A stretch of DNA of 64,000 bases from Vitreoscilla massiliensis. GTDB taxonomy: Bacteria; Pseudomonadota; Gammaproteobacteria; Burkholderiales; Neisseriaceae. Below are positions 1 to 8,103 of the stretch, piece by piece (the stretch's first letter is position 1; each line of letters begins with the position of its first letter). The notes beneath the pieces are model-generated. The model did not search any database, was not told the origin of the DNA, and saw nothing but the letters and a program-made list of their open reading frames with translations. The DNA is taken from the NCBI RefSeq assembly GCF_001457815.1, contig NZ_LN898220.1:1-64000 (forward strand), read 5' to 3'. The translations under genes were made by a program, and so were the position numbers.

Positions 1-349
1 GCTGTTTCGTTGCTGTGTCAGCAGCGAAGAAGCCGAATCTTACGCACATTCCCCATAGCCGTCAACACCTAAAGGCAAAAAGATTAAAGGAATTTGACCA
101 CATATCTGATTTACAAAGGATTTTAAGGAGAAAGAATTTTAGAAAGCAAACGGACAACACCAAAATCCTCGCGGTAACACGGAAGAAATACTAAGAATAT
201 GAGGAAATATATTGGGGAAAAGTGAAATTGAAACCCAAAACAAGTAGATTAAGTACAAAACGGATACCTTAGATGTCACTCAATACCAGAAGTAATCCGT
301 CTTAATACCAGAAGCAACCCACTTGAGCTTGATACAAATGAACACATAA

Positions 350-386
350 GCGGCCTGTAAATCCCGAAGATTGATTTACAGGCCGC
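350..386. repeat. Inverted DUS-like pair
   Basis: GCGGCCTGTAAAT (350-362) is followed by its exact reverse complement (374-386), giving a 13-bp stem and 11-base loop. No gene ends next to it, so it is not an obvious terminator. Confidence 0.85.
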
Positions 387-484
387 ATCTCGATGTTTCA
401 TACATATATATATAGATATTCAGTTGCACATACAGAATACATACCAAACATCCATAACGTTTCTATCACCCATGTATCAATGAA

Positions 485-521
485 GTGGCCTGTAAATACG
501 GTTAGGACATTTACAGGCCGC
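485..521. repeat. Inverted DUS-like pair, one arm mutated
   Basis: The left arm reads GTGGCCTGTAAAT (485-497) and the right arm ATTTACAGGCCGC (509-521). One mismatch in the left arm breaks the core word. Confidence 0.8.
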
Positions 522-846
522 ATATTTATACACCCTGATTATAGGTACAAGTTCAAAGCAACAACTCATCCATAAACCCATCCTATTATGGAAACAGCGT
601 GACTGACACTCATATTTCAATCTATTCAAACCAGCGCATCTGCGTCACAACCTTACCCCCTCAAATAGACACAAAACACAGACCAAATCATTCAGGAGTA
701 TTTTCACTACAGGCTCAGCACTCAGAGTCTGCTTTAACAATTTCACGACAGCACATCTACATCTATATGTACATGGTTTATACAATATAAGAACACACCC
801 TACACGCCAACCTATCCAACCTCAAAATAACGCGAATCCAATAATA

Positions 847-875
847 AAGCGGCCTGTAACAACTACAGGCCGCTT
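847..875. terminator. Inverted DUS-like pair, likely dbpA terminator
   Basis: AAGCGGCCTGTA (847-858) and its reverse complement (864-875) form a 12-bp stem with a 5-base loop about 50 bases beyond the dbpA stop. Inverted DUS pairs act as transcription terminators in Neisseria, which is the likely role here. Confidence 0.7.
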
Positions 876-926
876 AAAACTGCTGTGACTAGCGATTCAA
901 TCAACGAAATCAGTATCTAGGATGGC

Positions 927-2309
927 TTACAAAACACGAGCACGGACGGCTTTGCCTTTGATTTTATTGTCTTGCAACATTTGCAAAGCCAAGCCAGCGG
1001 CGGAGCGTTTTACCGCCACAAAACTCCAAATATCGTGCACTTGAATTTTGCCCACATCATCGCCGCTGATTTGTTTGCTGGCAGTCAATGCACCAACGAT
1101 GTCACCAGGACGCAGTTTGTTCTTTTTGCCGCTGTCCAATTGCAAAGTCGCCATTTTCGGTTTGGTTGGCTTGGTTTGCAAAACAGCAGCATCGGGCAGA
1201 GGCTGGGCTTCTATTTTCAAACCCAAGCCTTCTTCTAATGCAATCATGCGCAACGCATCGCTGTCGGCATACAAACTTAAGGCCACGCCTTGTTGACCAG
1301 CGCGGCCAGTACGACCGATGCGGTGGGTGTGGGTATCGGCATCGTGCGCCAATTGGTAATTGAATACCGCATCGACGCTGCTGATGTCCAAACCACGCGC
1401 CGCCACATCGGTGGCCACCAACACACAAGCGCTGCCATTGGCAAATTTCACCAAGGCTTGGTCACGCTCTTTCTGGTCCAAATCGCCGTGCAAGGCCAAC
1501 ACGCTGAAGCCATACGACGTCAACAAATCAGCCACTTCTTGGGTTTCACGCTTGGTGGTACAAAACACAATGCTGCTTTGACCTTGGTATTGCAATAACA
1601 ACAAACGCAACGCCGCCATGCGCGCATGGTTATCGCTCACTTGAAAAAATTTTTGCTCTATGCTGCTGTTGTCATGTTGCTCTTCCACTTTGATGTGCAC
1701 AGGCTTGTTCAACAAACGCGCGCTCAAAGCAGCAATGGAATCAGGATAAGTGGCACTGAACAACAAGGTTTGGCGTTTTAATGGCGCTTTGGCAATAACG
1801 CTATCAAGTTCAGTTTGAAAACCCATGTCGAGCATGCGGTCGGCTTCGTCCAACACCAAGCAACGCAAGTCGTCCAAATTCAAACGGCCTTGGTCCAAAT
1901 GATCCATCACCCGACCCGGTGTGCCAACAATGATGTGGGCACCGTGTTCCAAAGACGCAATTTGTGGACGTATCGGTGCGCCGCCACACAAAGTCAAAAT
2001 CTTGATGTTATGGATGCTGCGCGCCAATTTGCGCAATTCCGCCGACACTTGATCGGCCAATTCACGCGTCGGACACAATACCAAGCTTTGCACACGATAA
2101 TACTTCACATCCAATTGTGCCAAGATGCCCAAACCAAAAGTCGCGGTTTTACCCGAGCCAGTCTTCGCCTGTGCAATCACGTCTTGACCAGCCAATATCG
2201 GCGGCAACGCCTGCGCTTGCACCGCCGTCATGGCGCTGTAGCCCAAATCATCCAAATTACTCAATAAAGCCTGCGGCAACGGCAGGCTTGAAAATGCATT
2301 GTTACTCAT
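927..2309 (-). CDS. dbpA: ATP-dependent RNA helicase DbpA
   Basis: DEAD-box RNA helicase that acts on 23S rRNA (helix 92) during assembly of the large ribosomal subunit. The protein (about 460 aa) shows a Q motif region, Walker A AKTGSGKT near residue 47, PTRELA, GGAPIRPQ, DEADRMLD and SATYP, then the second RecA domain with ARGLD and HRIGRTGRAG. The last 70 residues match the DbpA-specific RNA-binding domain (LRPGDIVGALT ... SFVAVKR), which separates it from RhlE, RhlB and SrmB. I chose the ATG at 2309 because a GGAGAGG box sits about ten bases upstream and the protein then starts at the family's usual place; an in-frame ATG lies 36 bases earlier. Monocistronic, with a DUS-pair terminator. 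Confidence 0.95.
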   Translation of the reverse strand: MSNNAFSSLPLPQALLSNLDDLGYSAMTAVQAQALPPILAGQDVIAQAKTGSGKTATFGLGILAQLDVKYYRVQSLVLCPTRELADQVSAELRKLARSIHNIKILTLCGGAPIRPQIASLEHGAHIIVGTPGRVMDHLDQGRLNLDDLRCLVLDEADRMLDMGFQTELDSVIAKAPLKRQTLLFSATYPDSIAALSARLLNKPVHIKVEEQHDNSSIEQKFFQVSDNHARMAALRLLLLQYQGQSSIVFCTTKRETQEVADLLTSYGFSVLALHGDLDQKERDQALVKFANGSACVLVATDVAARGLDISSVDAVFNYQLAHDADTHTHRIGRTGRAGQQGVALSLYADSDALRMIALEEGLGLKIEAQPLPDAAVLQTKPTKPKMATLQLDSGKKNKLRPGDIVGALTASKQISGDDVGKIQVHDIWSFVAVKRSAAGLALQMLQDNKIKGKAVRARVL

Positions 2310-2652
2310 CACTAATATACCCTCTCCATTCAACATTGCTCTCAAACAACATCGAAACCAGATGATTCTAAAAAATTAAATTACCACAGTATATTCACAC
2401 AATTAACCCAACATACCCACCTAAAAGCAAATCAAAATGACCATTTAAGCAGTTGATTTGGCGGCAATTTAATCGCATTAAAATACTCTGCAAGATTAAA
2501 TATGTAGCGTGACAAAAAGATTGGTGACGGTATGATTGATATTACCAACACAAGAATGAATATTTTAAGAGCCAAACCCTTGCAAACAGAACAATGCACA
2601 CTAAATGGCAATGTCACCACTTTTCAAATGAAATAACAGGATGACAATGAAA
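2310..2652. other. Intergenic, AT-rich, no gene seen
   Basis: About 340 bases between dbpA and the first tRNA-Ser terminator. It should contain the dbpA promoter, but I cannot pick out convincing -35/-10 boxes. I see no small gene or conserved structure. Confidence 0.5.
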
Positions 2653-2680
2653 ACAAAGCCCTGTAAGAACAGGGCTTTGT
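2653..2680 (-). terminator. Rho-independent terminator of tRNA-Ser copy 2
   Basis: ACAAAGCCCTG and CAGGGCTTTGT form an 11-bp stem with a 6-base loop, followed on the minus strand by a T-containing stretch. It lies 8 bases beyond the tRNA 3' end. Confidence 0.8.
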
Positions 2681-2688
2681 TTGTATTT

Positions 2689-2779
2689 TGGCGGAAGCGG
2701 TGAGATTCGAACTCACGGAGGGGTATAAGCCCTCGACGGTTTTCAAGACCGTTGCATTCAACCGCTCTGCCACGCTTCC
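2689..2779 (-). tRNA. tRNA-Ser (anticodon TGA)
   Basis: Acceptor stem GGAAGCG / CGCTTCC with discriminator G and encoded CCA; the anticodon loop reads CTTGAAA, giving TGA for UCA codons. A long variable arm (GAGGGCTTATACCCCTC) marks the serine class. The tRNA sequence appears identical to the copy at 3113-3203. Confidence 0.95.
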
Positions 2780-3071
2780 GTCTTGAGAGCGTGAATAATA
2801 CGTTAATAAGACAACCTTGACAAGACAAATCATCAGACAATATCACAAAAAATTTTAAGTTGCTTGAAACTGCATTCAATTTATATTGATTTACCATCAA
2901 GAAGCAAAGCCTCACCAAACACCACTAAGCATATTGGCTATTTACAATAAAAAGCTGACATTGTACATGTTCACGCCTTTTATGACGTGAAAATAGCAAT
3001 GTGACTTCACCTATACCACCTATACCAAACTATCATTAAAATGTGTTATGGATTTTTCTTCCGCCAAAATA

Positions 3072-3106
3072 TAAAAAAAGCCCTGTAAGAACACAGGGCT
3101 TTTTTT
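3072..3106 (-). terminator. Rho-independent terminator of tRNA-Ser copy 1
   Basis: AGCCCTGT / ACAGGGCT stem (3079-3086 with 3093-3100) followed by a run of T on the minus strand. It is closely related to the terminator of the second copy, so the duplication includes the terminator. Confidence 0.85.
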
Positions 3107-3112
3107 ATATTT

Positions 3113-3203
3113 TGGCGGAAGCGGTGAGATTCGAACTCACGGAGGGGTATAAGCCCTCGACGGTTTTCAAGACCGTTGCATTCAACCGCTCTGCCACGCT
3201 TCC
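3113..3203 (-). tRNA. tRNA-Ser (anticodon TGA)
   Basis: Same structure as the copy 424 bases further down: TGA anticodon, long variable arm and encoded CCA. It lies downstream of yaaA on the same strand. Flanking bases on both sides (GTCTTGAGAGCGTG upstream, the terminator downstream) are shared by both copies, which points to a local tandem duplication. Confidence 0.95.
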
Positions 3204-3270
3204 GTCTTGAGAGCGTGCATAATACGTTAACAAGCACGCGTTTGCAAACCATTTTTACAAATAATTGGCA

Positions 3271-4059
3271 TTATTTTTGCCCTTCGGCGCGCTTAAATAC
3301 CCAAGTATTTGAACTTGAATCGCTTTCCGAATATGCATAGCCCTCCGCATCAAACAGTTTTAATTGTTCAACATCGGTAATTTGCTGCTCGGCCGCGTAT
3401 TTCACCATCAAACCGCGCGCGCGTTTGGCGTAAAAACTGATGACTTTGTACACGCCGTTCTTTTCATCTTGGAAGACGGGCGTGATGATGGGTGTGGCAA
3501 TGTCGCGGGCTTGCACCGATTTGAAGTATTCTTGTGAGGCCAAATTCACCAATACTTCGGCAGAAGCGGCCTGTAAACGCTGGTTGATGCCTTCGGTAAT
3601 CTTGTTGCCCCAGAATTGGTACAAATTGTCACCGCGCGGGTTTTTCAAAGCCTTGCCCATTTCCAAACGGTAGGGCTGCATCAAATCAAACGGGCGCAAC
3701 AAGCCGTACAAACCCGACAAAATGCCCAAATGTGTTTGCAAATATTGCAATGCCTCGGCGCTCAAGTGGTAGGCATCCATGCCTTCGTACACATCACCTT
3801 TGAACAAAAACAGCGCTTGCTTGCCGCCATTGTCGACACTGATGGGCAATTGAAATAAACCATTGCGCTCGACATTCAGGCGCGCAATCTTATCGGAAAC
3901 GCCCATCAAGTCAGCAATGCCTTGCGGCGACAATTGTTGTAATTCGTGCATCAAGAGGCGTGTGTCTTCGGGAAAGGCGATGGCGGTGTGCTCGCTCACA
4001 GGCACCGCTGTCGTTTCATCCAAATTTTTGGCAGGGGAAATCACAAAAAACACACTCAT
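3271..4059 (-). CDS. yaaA: Peroxide stress protein YaaA (DUF328/UPF0246)
   Basis: A protein of about 262 aa with the family's opening SVFFVISPAKNLD and the segments LFLFKGDVYEGMDA, LSGLYGLLRPFDLMQPYRLEMG and FYAKRARGLM. In E. coli YaaA is induced by OxyR and lowers free iron during hydrogen peroxide stress; a DNA-binding fold has been described for it. The ATG at 4059 is chosen because homologues start with MxxxISPAK; an in-frame ATG three codons upstream is the alternative. Two tRNA-Ser genes follow on the same strand. Confidence 0.93.
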   Translation of the reverse strand: MSVFFVISPAKNLDETTAVPVSEHTAIAFPEDTRLLMHELQQLSPQGIADLMGVSDKIARLNVERNGLFQLPISVDNGGKQALFLFKGDVYEGMDAYHLSAEALQYLQTHLGILSGLYGLLRPFDLMQPYRLEMGKALKNPRGDNLYQFWGNKITEGINQRLQAASAEVLVNLASQEYFKSVQARDIATPIITPVFQDEKNGVYKVISFYAKRARGLMVKYAAEQQITDVEQLKLFDAEGYAYSESDSSSNTWVFKRAEGQK

Positions 4060-4207
4060 CTCAAACATCCTTCATCACTAATGGTGATTTCATTGTAATC
4101 AAAATAAATCGCTTTGCCCAAATGTATCTGCCGATACCCAGATAGTGTAAATAAATCAATGTTAAAGCCTGTTATCAAGCTAGACTATTGCACTGCACAA
4201 GAGAATA

Positions 4208-5149
4208 ATGCAGTGTTTTACACGAAAGACAGACATGGCAGCGGCGCAAACGAGCCCATCGCAAGTGATGGGCTCTTATATTGCATTGGTATTGATTTGG
4301 GCGGCGACCCCTTTGGCTGTGGTGTGGAGCATCAGCGGCATCCATCCGATGTGGGGCTTGATCGGGCGCTATACCTTTTCATTATTATTGATGTTGCCTT
4401 TGCTGAAAATCTTGCAACAGTCTTTTCCTGTCAATCCGCTGGCCTTAAAAAGCTATGTCGCTGGCAGCATGAATTTGATTGGTGGCCAATTTTTCATGTA
4501 TTTGGCCGCCAGTTATCTGTCCTCCAGCCTGATTGCCTTGATGTACGGCTTCGCGCCCTTGCTCGCTGGGGTAGTCGGCCACTCGATTTTGAAAACCCAA
4601 AAGCTCAAATGGTTTCAATGGCTGGGCATGGTCATCGCCTTGTGTGGCTTGGTGGTGGTCTTTTTGGGCCAGCAAAACTCGGGCTTTCACCTCATCGGCG
4701 TGGGCATGATGATGATTTCGCTGGTGTCGTATGTGTTTTCTATTTTTTGGGTGAAATCGATTAATGCGCCCGTGCCAGCGATGGCACAGGCCACCGGCTC
4801 GATTGCGGTGTCGTTCTTATTGTCGATGTTAATTGTGCCATTTGTGTGGCAACACTTCCCGACAGCCATCTCCAGCGCCAAAGCCCTCAGCGGTTTGGCA
4901 TTTACCGTGGTCGCTTCATCGGTGGTGGCGATGCTGTGTTATTTCTCGCTGCTGCACCAATTGGCACCGTCTACCATCGCCCTCACCAATGTGATTACGC
5001 CCATTGTCGCCATGTGCTTGGGCGCACTGCTGAACCATGAACACATCAGCTTCACCGCCGTGTGTGGCATGGTCACCGTCATCAACGGCTTGTTATTGTA
5101 TTTCGGGCAAGAGTTAATCGCTTTAATAATCAAACCGAAAACCGCCTAA
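4208..5149 (+). CDS. EamA/DMT-family transporter
   Basis: Inner-membrane protein of about 313 aa with roughly ten hydrophobic segments arranged as two EamA repeats. The first begins SYIALVLIWAATPLAVVW and the second follows the segment around GFHLIGVGMMMIS. The motif LALTNVITPIVA near the end is typical of drug/metabolite exporters of the RhaT/EamA type. The substrate cannot be read from the sequence. Starts at 4208 or 4235 (MAAAQTS) are both possible; AAGAGA lies just before 4208. It is a single gene followed by a DUS-pair terminator. Confidence 0.85.
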   Translation: MQCFTRKTDMAAAQTSPSQVMGSYIALVLIWAATPLAVVWSISGIHPMWGLIGRYTFSLLLMLPLLKILQQSFPVNPLALKSYVAGSMNLIGGQFFMYLAASYLSSSLIALMYGFAPLLAGVVGHSILKTQKLKWFQWLGMVIALCGLVVVFLGQQNSGFHLIGVGMMMISLVSYVFSIFWVKSINAPVPAMAQATGSIAVSFLLSMLIVPFVWQHFPTAISSAKALSGLAFTVVASSVVAMLCYFSLLHQLAPSTIALTNVITPIVAMCLGALLNHEHISFTAVCGMVTVINGLLLYFGQELIALIIKPKTA

Positions 5150-5591
5150 ACACCACCATAAGCTCACCAAAAAAGCGGCCTGTAAACGATTTACAGGCCG
5201 CTTTTAACATATAACACTCACTCTTTTCATTCATCTGCTGGTCTTGTTTAAACCAGTTAAGCCTCACACTCAAAGCGCGTATTTCCCACCGCGAAAGAAA
5301 CTGGCAAGCTGAGAGTAGGAATCACAAGCACACGTGATGGTACCTGTTCAGCTATGCTCGCCAACCAATTGTTCAACACCGCTCAAACTCAAAGTCTTGC
5401 ACAAGCGGCCTGTAACTCCACCCAAGCTTATTTCATCAAGAGAGGGTCATGTCTAAACAGCTTATTCAGCAGTTAGTGACAGCTTACAGGCCGCTTGTGG
5501 TTTAACTGCACCATTATTGTGGCAGCCAATAGAGTGCGCTTATGGCATCATCACTCTAAGTCGATGAGAAAAGTGGAGCAAGGAGAGCACA
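5150..5591. other. Intergenic, 440 bases, DUS-rich
   Basis: Holds the terminator pair at 5171-5205 and a second widely spaced DUS pair (5401-5415 and 5482-5497, reverse complements with a loop of about 66 bases). It also must carry the promoter of the GMC oxidoreductase gene. No small gene seen. Confidence 0.55.
5171..5205 (+). terminator. Inverted DUS-like pair, terminator of the EamA gene
   Basis: AAAAGCGGCCTGTAAA and its reverse complement separated by three bases, with T residues following. It lies 22 bases after the EamA stop. Confidence 0.8.
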
Positions 5592-7196
5592 GTGGCAACA
5601 CCGGTTTACGATTGTGATTTTGTCGTCATAGGTTCGGGCTTTGGTGGCAGCGTCGCCGCCATGCGTTTGGTCGAAAAAGGATTTAAAACCATGATTTTGG
5701 AACAAGGCCAACGCTTTACGCCCGACACCTTGCCCAAAACCACGGCCGAATTAACGCGCTGGTATTTCCTGCCCAAATTGGGTTTGAAAGGCTTTTTCAG
5801 CATGCGATTGTTTGGCCACATGTTGGTGTTGCACGGCAATGCAGTCGGCGGCGGCTCCATCACCTATGCCAGCACCTTGCTCGTTCCACCCACCTCGGTG
5901 TGGCAACAAGGCACGTGGGCACAGACCAAAGCATGGGACAACGTCATGCCCAAGCACTATGCCCAAGCCGAAAAAATGCTCGGTGTTGCCGTCAACCGCC
6001 AATTCGGTTACGCCGATGACACTTTGAAAAAAATGGCCGAGGCTTATGGCGTGGGCGACAGTTTCTACCCTACCCGCGTCGGCATTTATTTTGGCGACGA
6101 CGATGAACACAGCCACCCACCCATCAATGGCGACCCTTATTTTCAAGGCATGGGCCCCAAGCGCGAGCCTTGTGTGGCCTGCGGTGGCTGCATCGTCGGC
6201 TGCCGCTACCGCGCCAAAAACACCCTGGACTACAATTATTTGTATTTTGCCGAACAACGTGGCGCCGACTTGCGCCCACAAAGCCGCGTCACCCGCATTC
6301 AGCCACTCAGCGACGATGGCCGTTTGGGCTATGCCATACACTATGTCGATGCCAATAAACGCCGCCACACCCTCACCACCCGTGGCTTGGTCTTGTCGGC
6401 CGGCACTTTGGGCACGATGAAATTGCTGTTTCAAATGCGCGATGCTGGTTTGCTGCCACATCTCTCGCCAGCCTTGGGCAAAAACGTCTACACCAATGCC
6501 GAATCCATTATCGGCGTGCGCTTTGCCGGCGCGCAGCAAGACTATTCGCAAGGCGTGGCCATAGGTTCGGGCATTTATCTGAATCCGCACACCCACATCG
6601 AAGCCACGCGCTACCCCAAAGGCTCAGACACCATGGGTTTCTTGCTGACTTTTATGCATCCACATTTGCAAGGACGGGTGCCGATGTTGACGTGGTTGCG
6701 CTATGTGTTCAGCAACACCCTCAAACACCCGCGTACCATGTTGCAAGCACTGCGCCCCAAAAACTTCGCGCAAGAATGCATGATTTTCCTGTGCATGCAG
6801 ACGTTGGAACACACGCTGACCATGCGCTATGAACGCGGCCTGTTTGGCAAACGCTTAAAGACGCTGGGCCACAAAATCCCCGCCACCATCCCCGAAGCCA
6901 ATGCCTTTGCCCAAGCTGCGGCCAAACTCACTGGAGGCATGGCGATGACGTGTTTGGTCGATGTGTTTTTGAACATCCCGATTACCGCCCACTGCATGGG
7001 CGGCTGTGCCATCGCCGCCACGCCTGAACACGGCGTCTGCGATGCCCAGCACCAAGTCTTTGGTTACCAGCATTTTTACATTTGTGATGGCTCCAACATT
7101 TCCGCCAATTTGGGCGTTAACCCCAGCTTAACCATTACCGCACTCGCCGAAGCGGCGATGAGTGAACTGCCAGCGGCGGATGCGTATCAGTGGTAA
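5592..7196 (+). CDS. GMC-family FAD oxidoreductase (cholesterol-oxidase-like)
   Basis: A protein of 534 aa. An N-terminal FAD-binding Rossmann motif (VVIGSGFGGSVAAMRL, residues about 11-26) is followed by GNAVGGGSITYAST and a Cys-rich segment CVACGGCIVGCRYRAKN (about residues 195-211) that resembles the CxxCxxCxxGC cluster seen in bacterial GMC proteins of the cholesterol oxidase type. The C-terminal segment HCMGGCAIA ... GVNPSLTITALAE is the usual GMC C-terminal FAD contact. I chose the GTG at 5592 because an AAGGAG box lies 6 bases upstream. The substrate is unknown. It could be a steroid or other alcohol dehydrogenase; the Cys cluster may or may not bind iron-sulfur. Confidence 0.88.
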   Translation: MATPVYDCDFVVIGSGFGGSVAAMRLVEKGFKTMILEQGQRFTPDTLPKTTAELTRWYFLPKLGLKGFFSMRLFGHMLVLHGNAVGGGSITYASTLLVPPTSVWQQGTWAQTKAWDNVMPKHYAQAEKMLGVAVNRQFGYADDTLKKMAEAYGVGDSFYPTRVGIYFGDDDEHSHPPINGDPYFQGMGPKREPCVACGGCIVGCRYRAKNTLDYNYLYFAEQRGADLRPQSRVTRIQPLSDDGRLGYAIHYVDANKRRHTLTTRGLVLSAGTLGTMKLLFQMRDAGLLPHLSPALGKNVYTNAESIIGVRFAGAQQDYSQGVAIGSGIYLNPHTHIEATRYPKGSDTMGFLLTFMHPHLQGRVPMLTWLRYVFSNTLKHPRTMLQALRPKNFAQECMIFLCMQTLEHTLTMRYERGLFGKRLKTLGHKIPATIPEANAFAQAAAKLTGGMAMTCLVDVFLNIPITAHCMGGCAIAATPEHGVCDAQHQVFGYQHFYICDGSNISANLGVNPSLTITALAEAAMSELPAADAYQW

Positions 7197-7253
7197 GCAT
7201 CTACATGGCTATGGTTCTGTCAGCCTGTGCTGTATTGCTTTGTAAAGAATACC

Positions 7254-7293
7254 AGCGGCCTGTAAACCGATATCTCTGAATTTACAGGCCGCT
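7254..7293 (+). terminator. Inverted DUS-like pair after the GMC gene
   Basis: AGCGGCCTGTAAA and its reverse complement with a loop of about 14 bases, some 60 bases beyond the stop codon. Confidence 0.65.
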
Positions 7294-7474
7294 TAATGTG
7301 TTCAATTTGCTCTATTACACAGCGCGTCCAAATAATGCGCATGCAAACACAACAACACACCATCACCATTAGCACACCCATAATATGCAGTGTATTTTTC
7401 TGCCATAAGGGTGGCTGTTCATGGCCATACAGTGCTGACTATCGGTGTTGGCATTGCACCGAAAGATAAAATGA

Positions 7475-7518
7475 TAAGCGGCCTGTAAACATCCATCACG
7501 AGGTTTACAGGCCGCTTA
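7475..7518. repeat. Inverted DUS-like pair without adjacent gene
   Basis: TAAGCGGCCTGTAAAC (7475-7490) and its exact reverse complement (7503-7518). No gene ends within 270 bases on either strand. Confidence 0.85.
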
Positions 7519-7663
7519 AATAGCCAAAGTCGCGCAACAACACATTTCTTAGCCAATCAATTACCGTATCGCTGCCATAAGGCGTATTTCTCCATCATTG
7601 TGATAATGCTCCATATGGGCATCATATGCTTATCAGCACTGTGTCTGCACTACCTGTCTACGA

Positions 7664-7780
7664 AGTGTTTACAGTCAGTGTTTACAGTCAGTGTTTACAG
7701 TCAGTGTTTACAGTCAGTGTTTACAGTCAGTGTTTACAGCCAGTGTTTACAGTCAGTGTTTACAGCCAGTGTTTACAGCA
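7664..7780. repeat. Nine tandem 13-bp repeats
   Basis: AGTGTTTACAGTC is repeated nine times end to end; copies 6, 8 and 9 carry small changes (TCs to CC or CA at the end). The unit contains GTTTACAG, which is also the outer part of the DUS-like word read on the other strand. Confidence 0.95.
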
Positions 7781-8017
7781 AACGCAAACCGACTTTTTTG
7801 CAGATAAAGCAGCCTGTAAACCTTGTGATGGATCGTTACAAACCGCATTGATGTTATCCAGCCATTCAAACAACTTCATGCTCACGATGAAAGTGTGTTT
7901 CAGTATCCCTGCCCTATTTCCATCCCGTGTTTCTCTGTCACCTGCATGCACAATCAGCACCACAGGCGATATAATAAAGATAGTTACTTAAATAGAAAAC
8001 AAAACACTGATTACAAT

Positions 8018-8055
8018 GCGGCCTGTAAACACTAACGATAAGGTTTACAGGCCGC
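8018..8055 (-). terminator. Inverted DUS-like pair after the nitrilase gene
   Basis: GCGGCCTGTAAAC (8018-8030) and its reverse complement (8043-8055), about 50 bases beyond the minus-strand stop of the nitrilase-family gene. Confidence 0.7.
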
Positions 8056-8103
8056 TTCTTGAGTTTGGAAATACTCAGCCTGCACTGACTGAGTATGCAA
8101 TGC

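Larger units (their letters stand above)
1..926. other. Non-coding region with three inverted DUS-like pairs
   Basis: I see no convincing gene here. It holds three inverted pairs of the GCGGCCTGTAA word (350-386, 485-521, 847-875), the last lying just beyond the stop of dbpA. A frame open at the left edge runs from about 3 to 194 on the plus strand and is very rich in Lys and Arg; it could be the tail of an upstream gene or chance. The short frames at 393-575 and 599-790 have low-complexity composition and overlap the repeats, so I do not call them genes. Confidence 0.6.
7197..8103. other. Non-coding 900 bases of DUS pairs and tandem repeats
   Basis: Three inverted DUS pairs (7254-7293, 7475-7518, 8018-8055) and a 13-bp tandem array (7664-7780). 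Frames of 60-120 codons cross the array but their translations are only the array read in frame, so I call no gene. The first pair probably terminates the GMC gene and the last the nitrilase gene; the middle pair has no gene to terminate. Confidence 0.65.

Noticed and set aside
1102..2267. Several plus-strand and alternative-frame ORFs over dbpA
   Set aside because: All are shadows of the helicase gene with no motifs of their own.
4114..4764. Plus-strand frame of 216 codons overlapping the EamA gene
   Set aside because: It has no family features, while the overlapping frame reads as a complete DMT transporter.
5751..6596. Long minus-strand frame (281 codons) inside the GMC oxidoreductase gene
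   Set aside because: It is antisense to a gene with clear FAD motifs, and its composition is that of a shadow frame of GC-rich third positions.
7664..7780. Possible CRISPR array
   Set aside because: The units are 13 bp and directly adjacent with no spacers, and no cas genes are present.
7600..7991. Small repetitive proteins encoded across the tandem array
   Set aside because: The translated repeats follow from the 13-bp DNA repeat read in three frames; there is no ribosome-binding site or family match.
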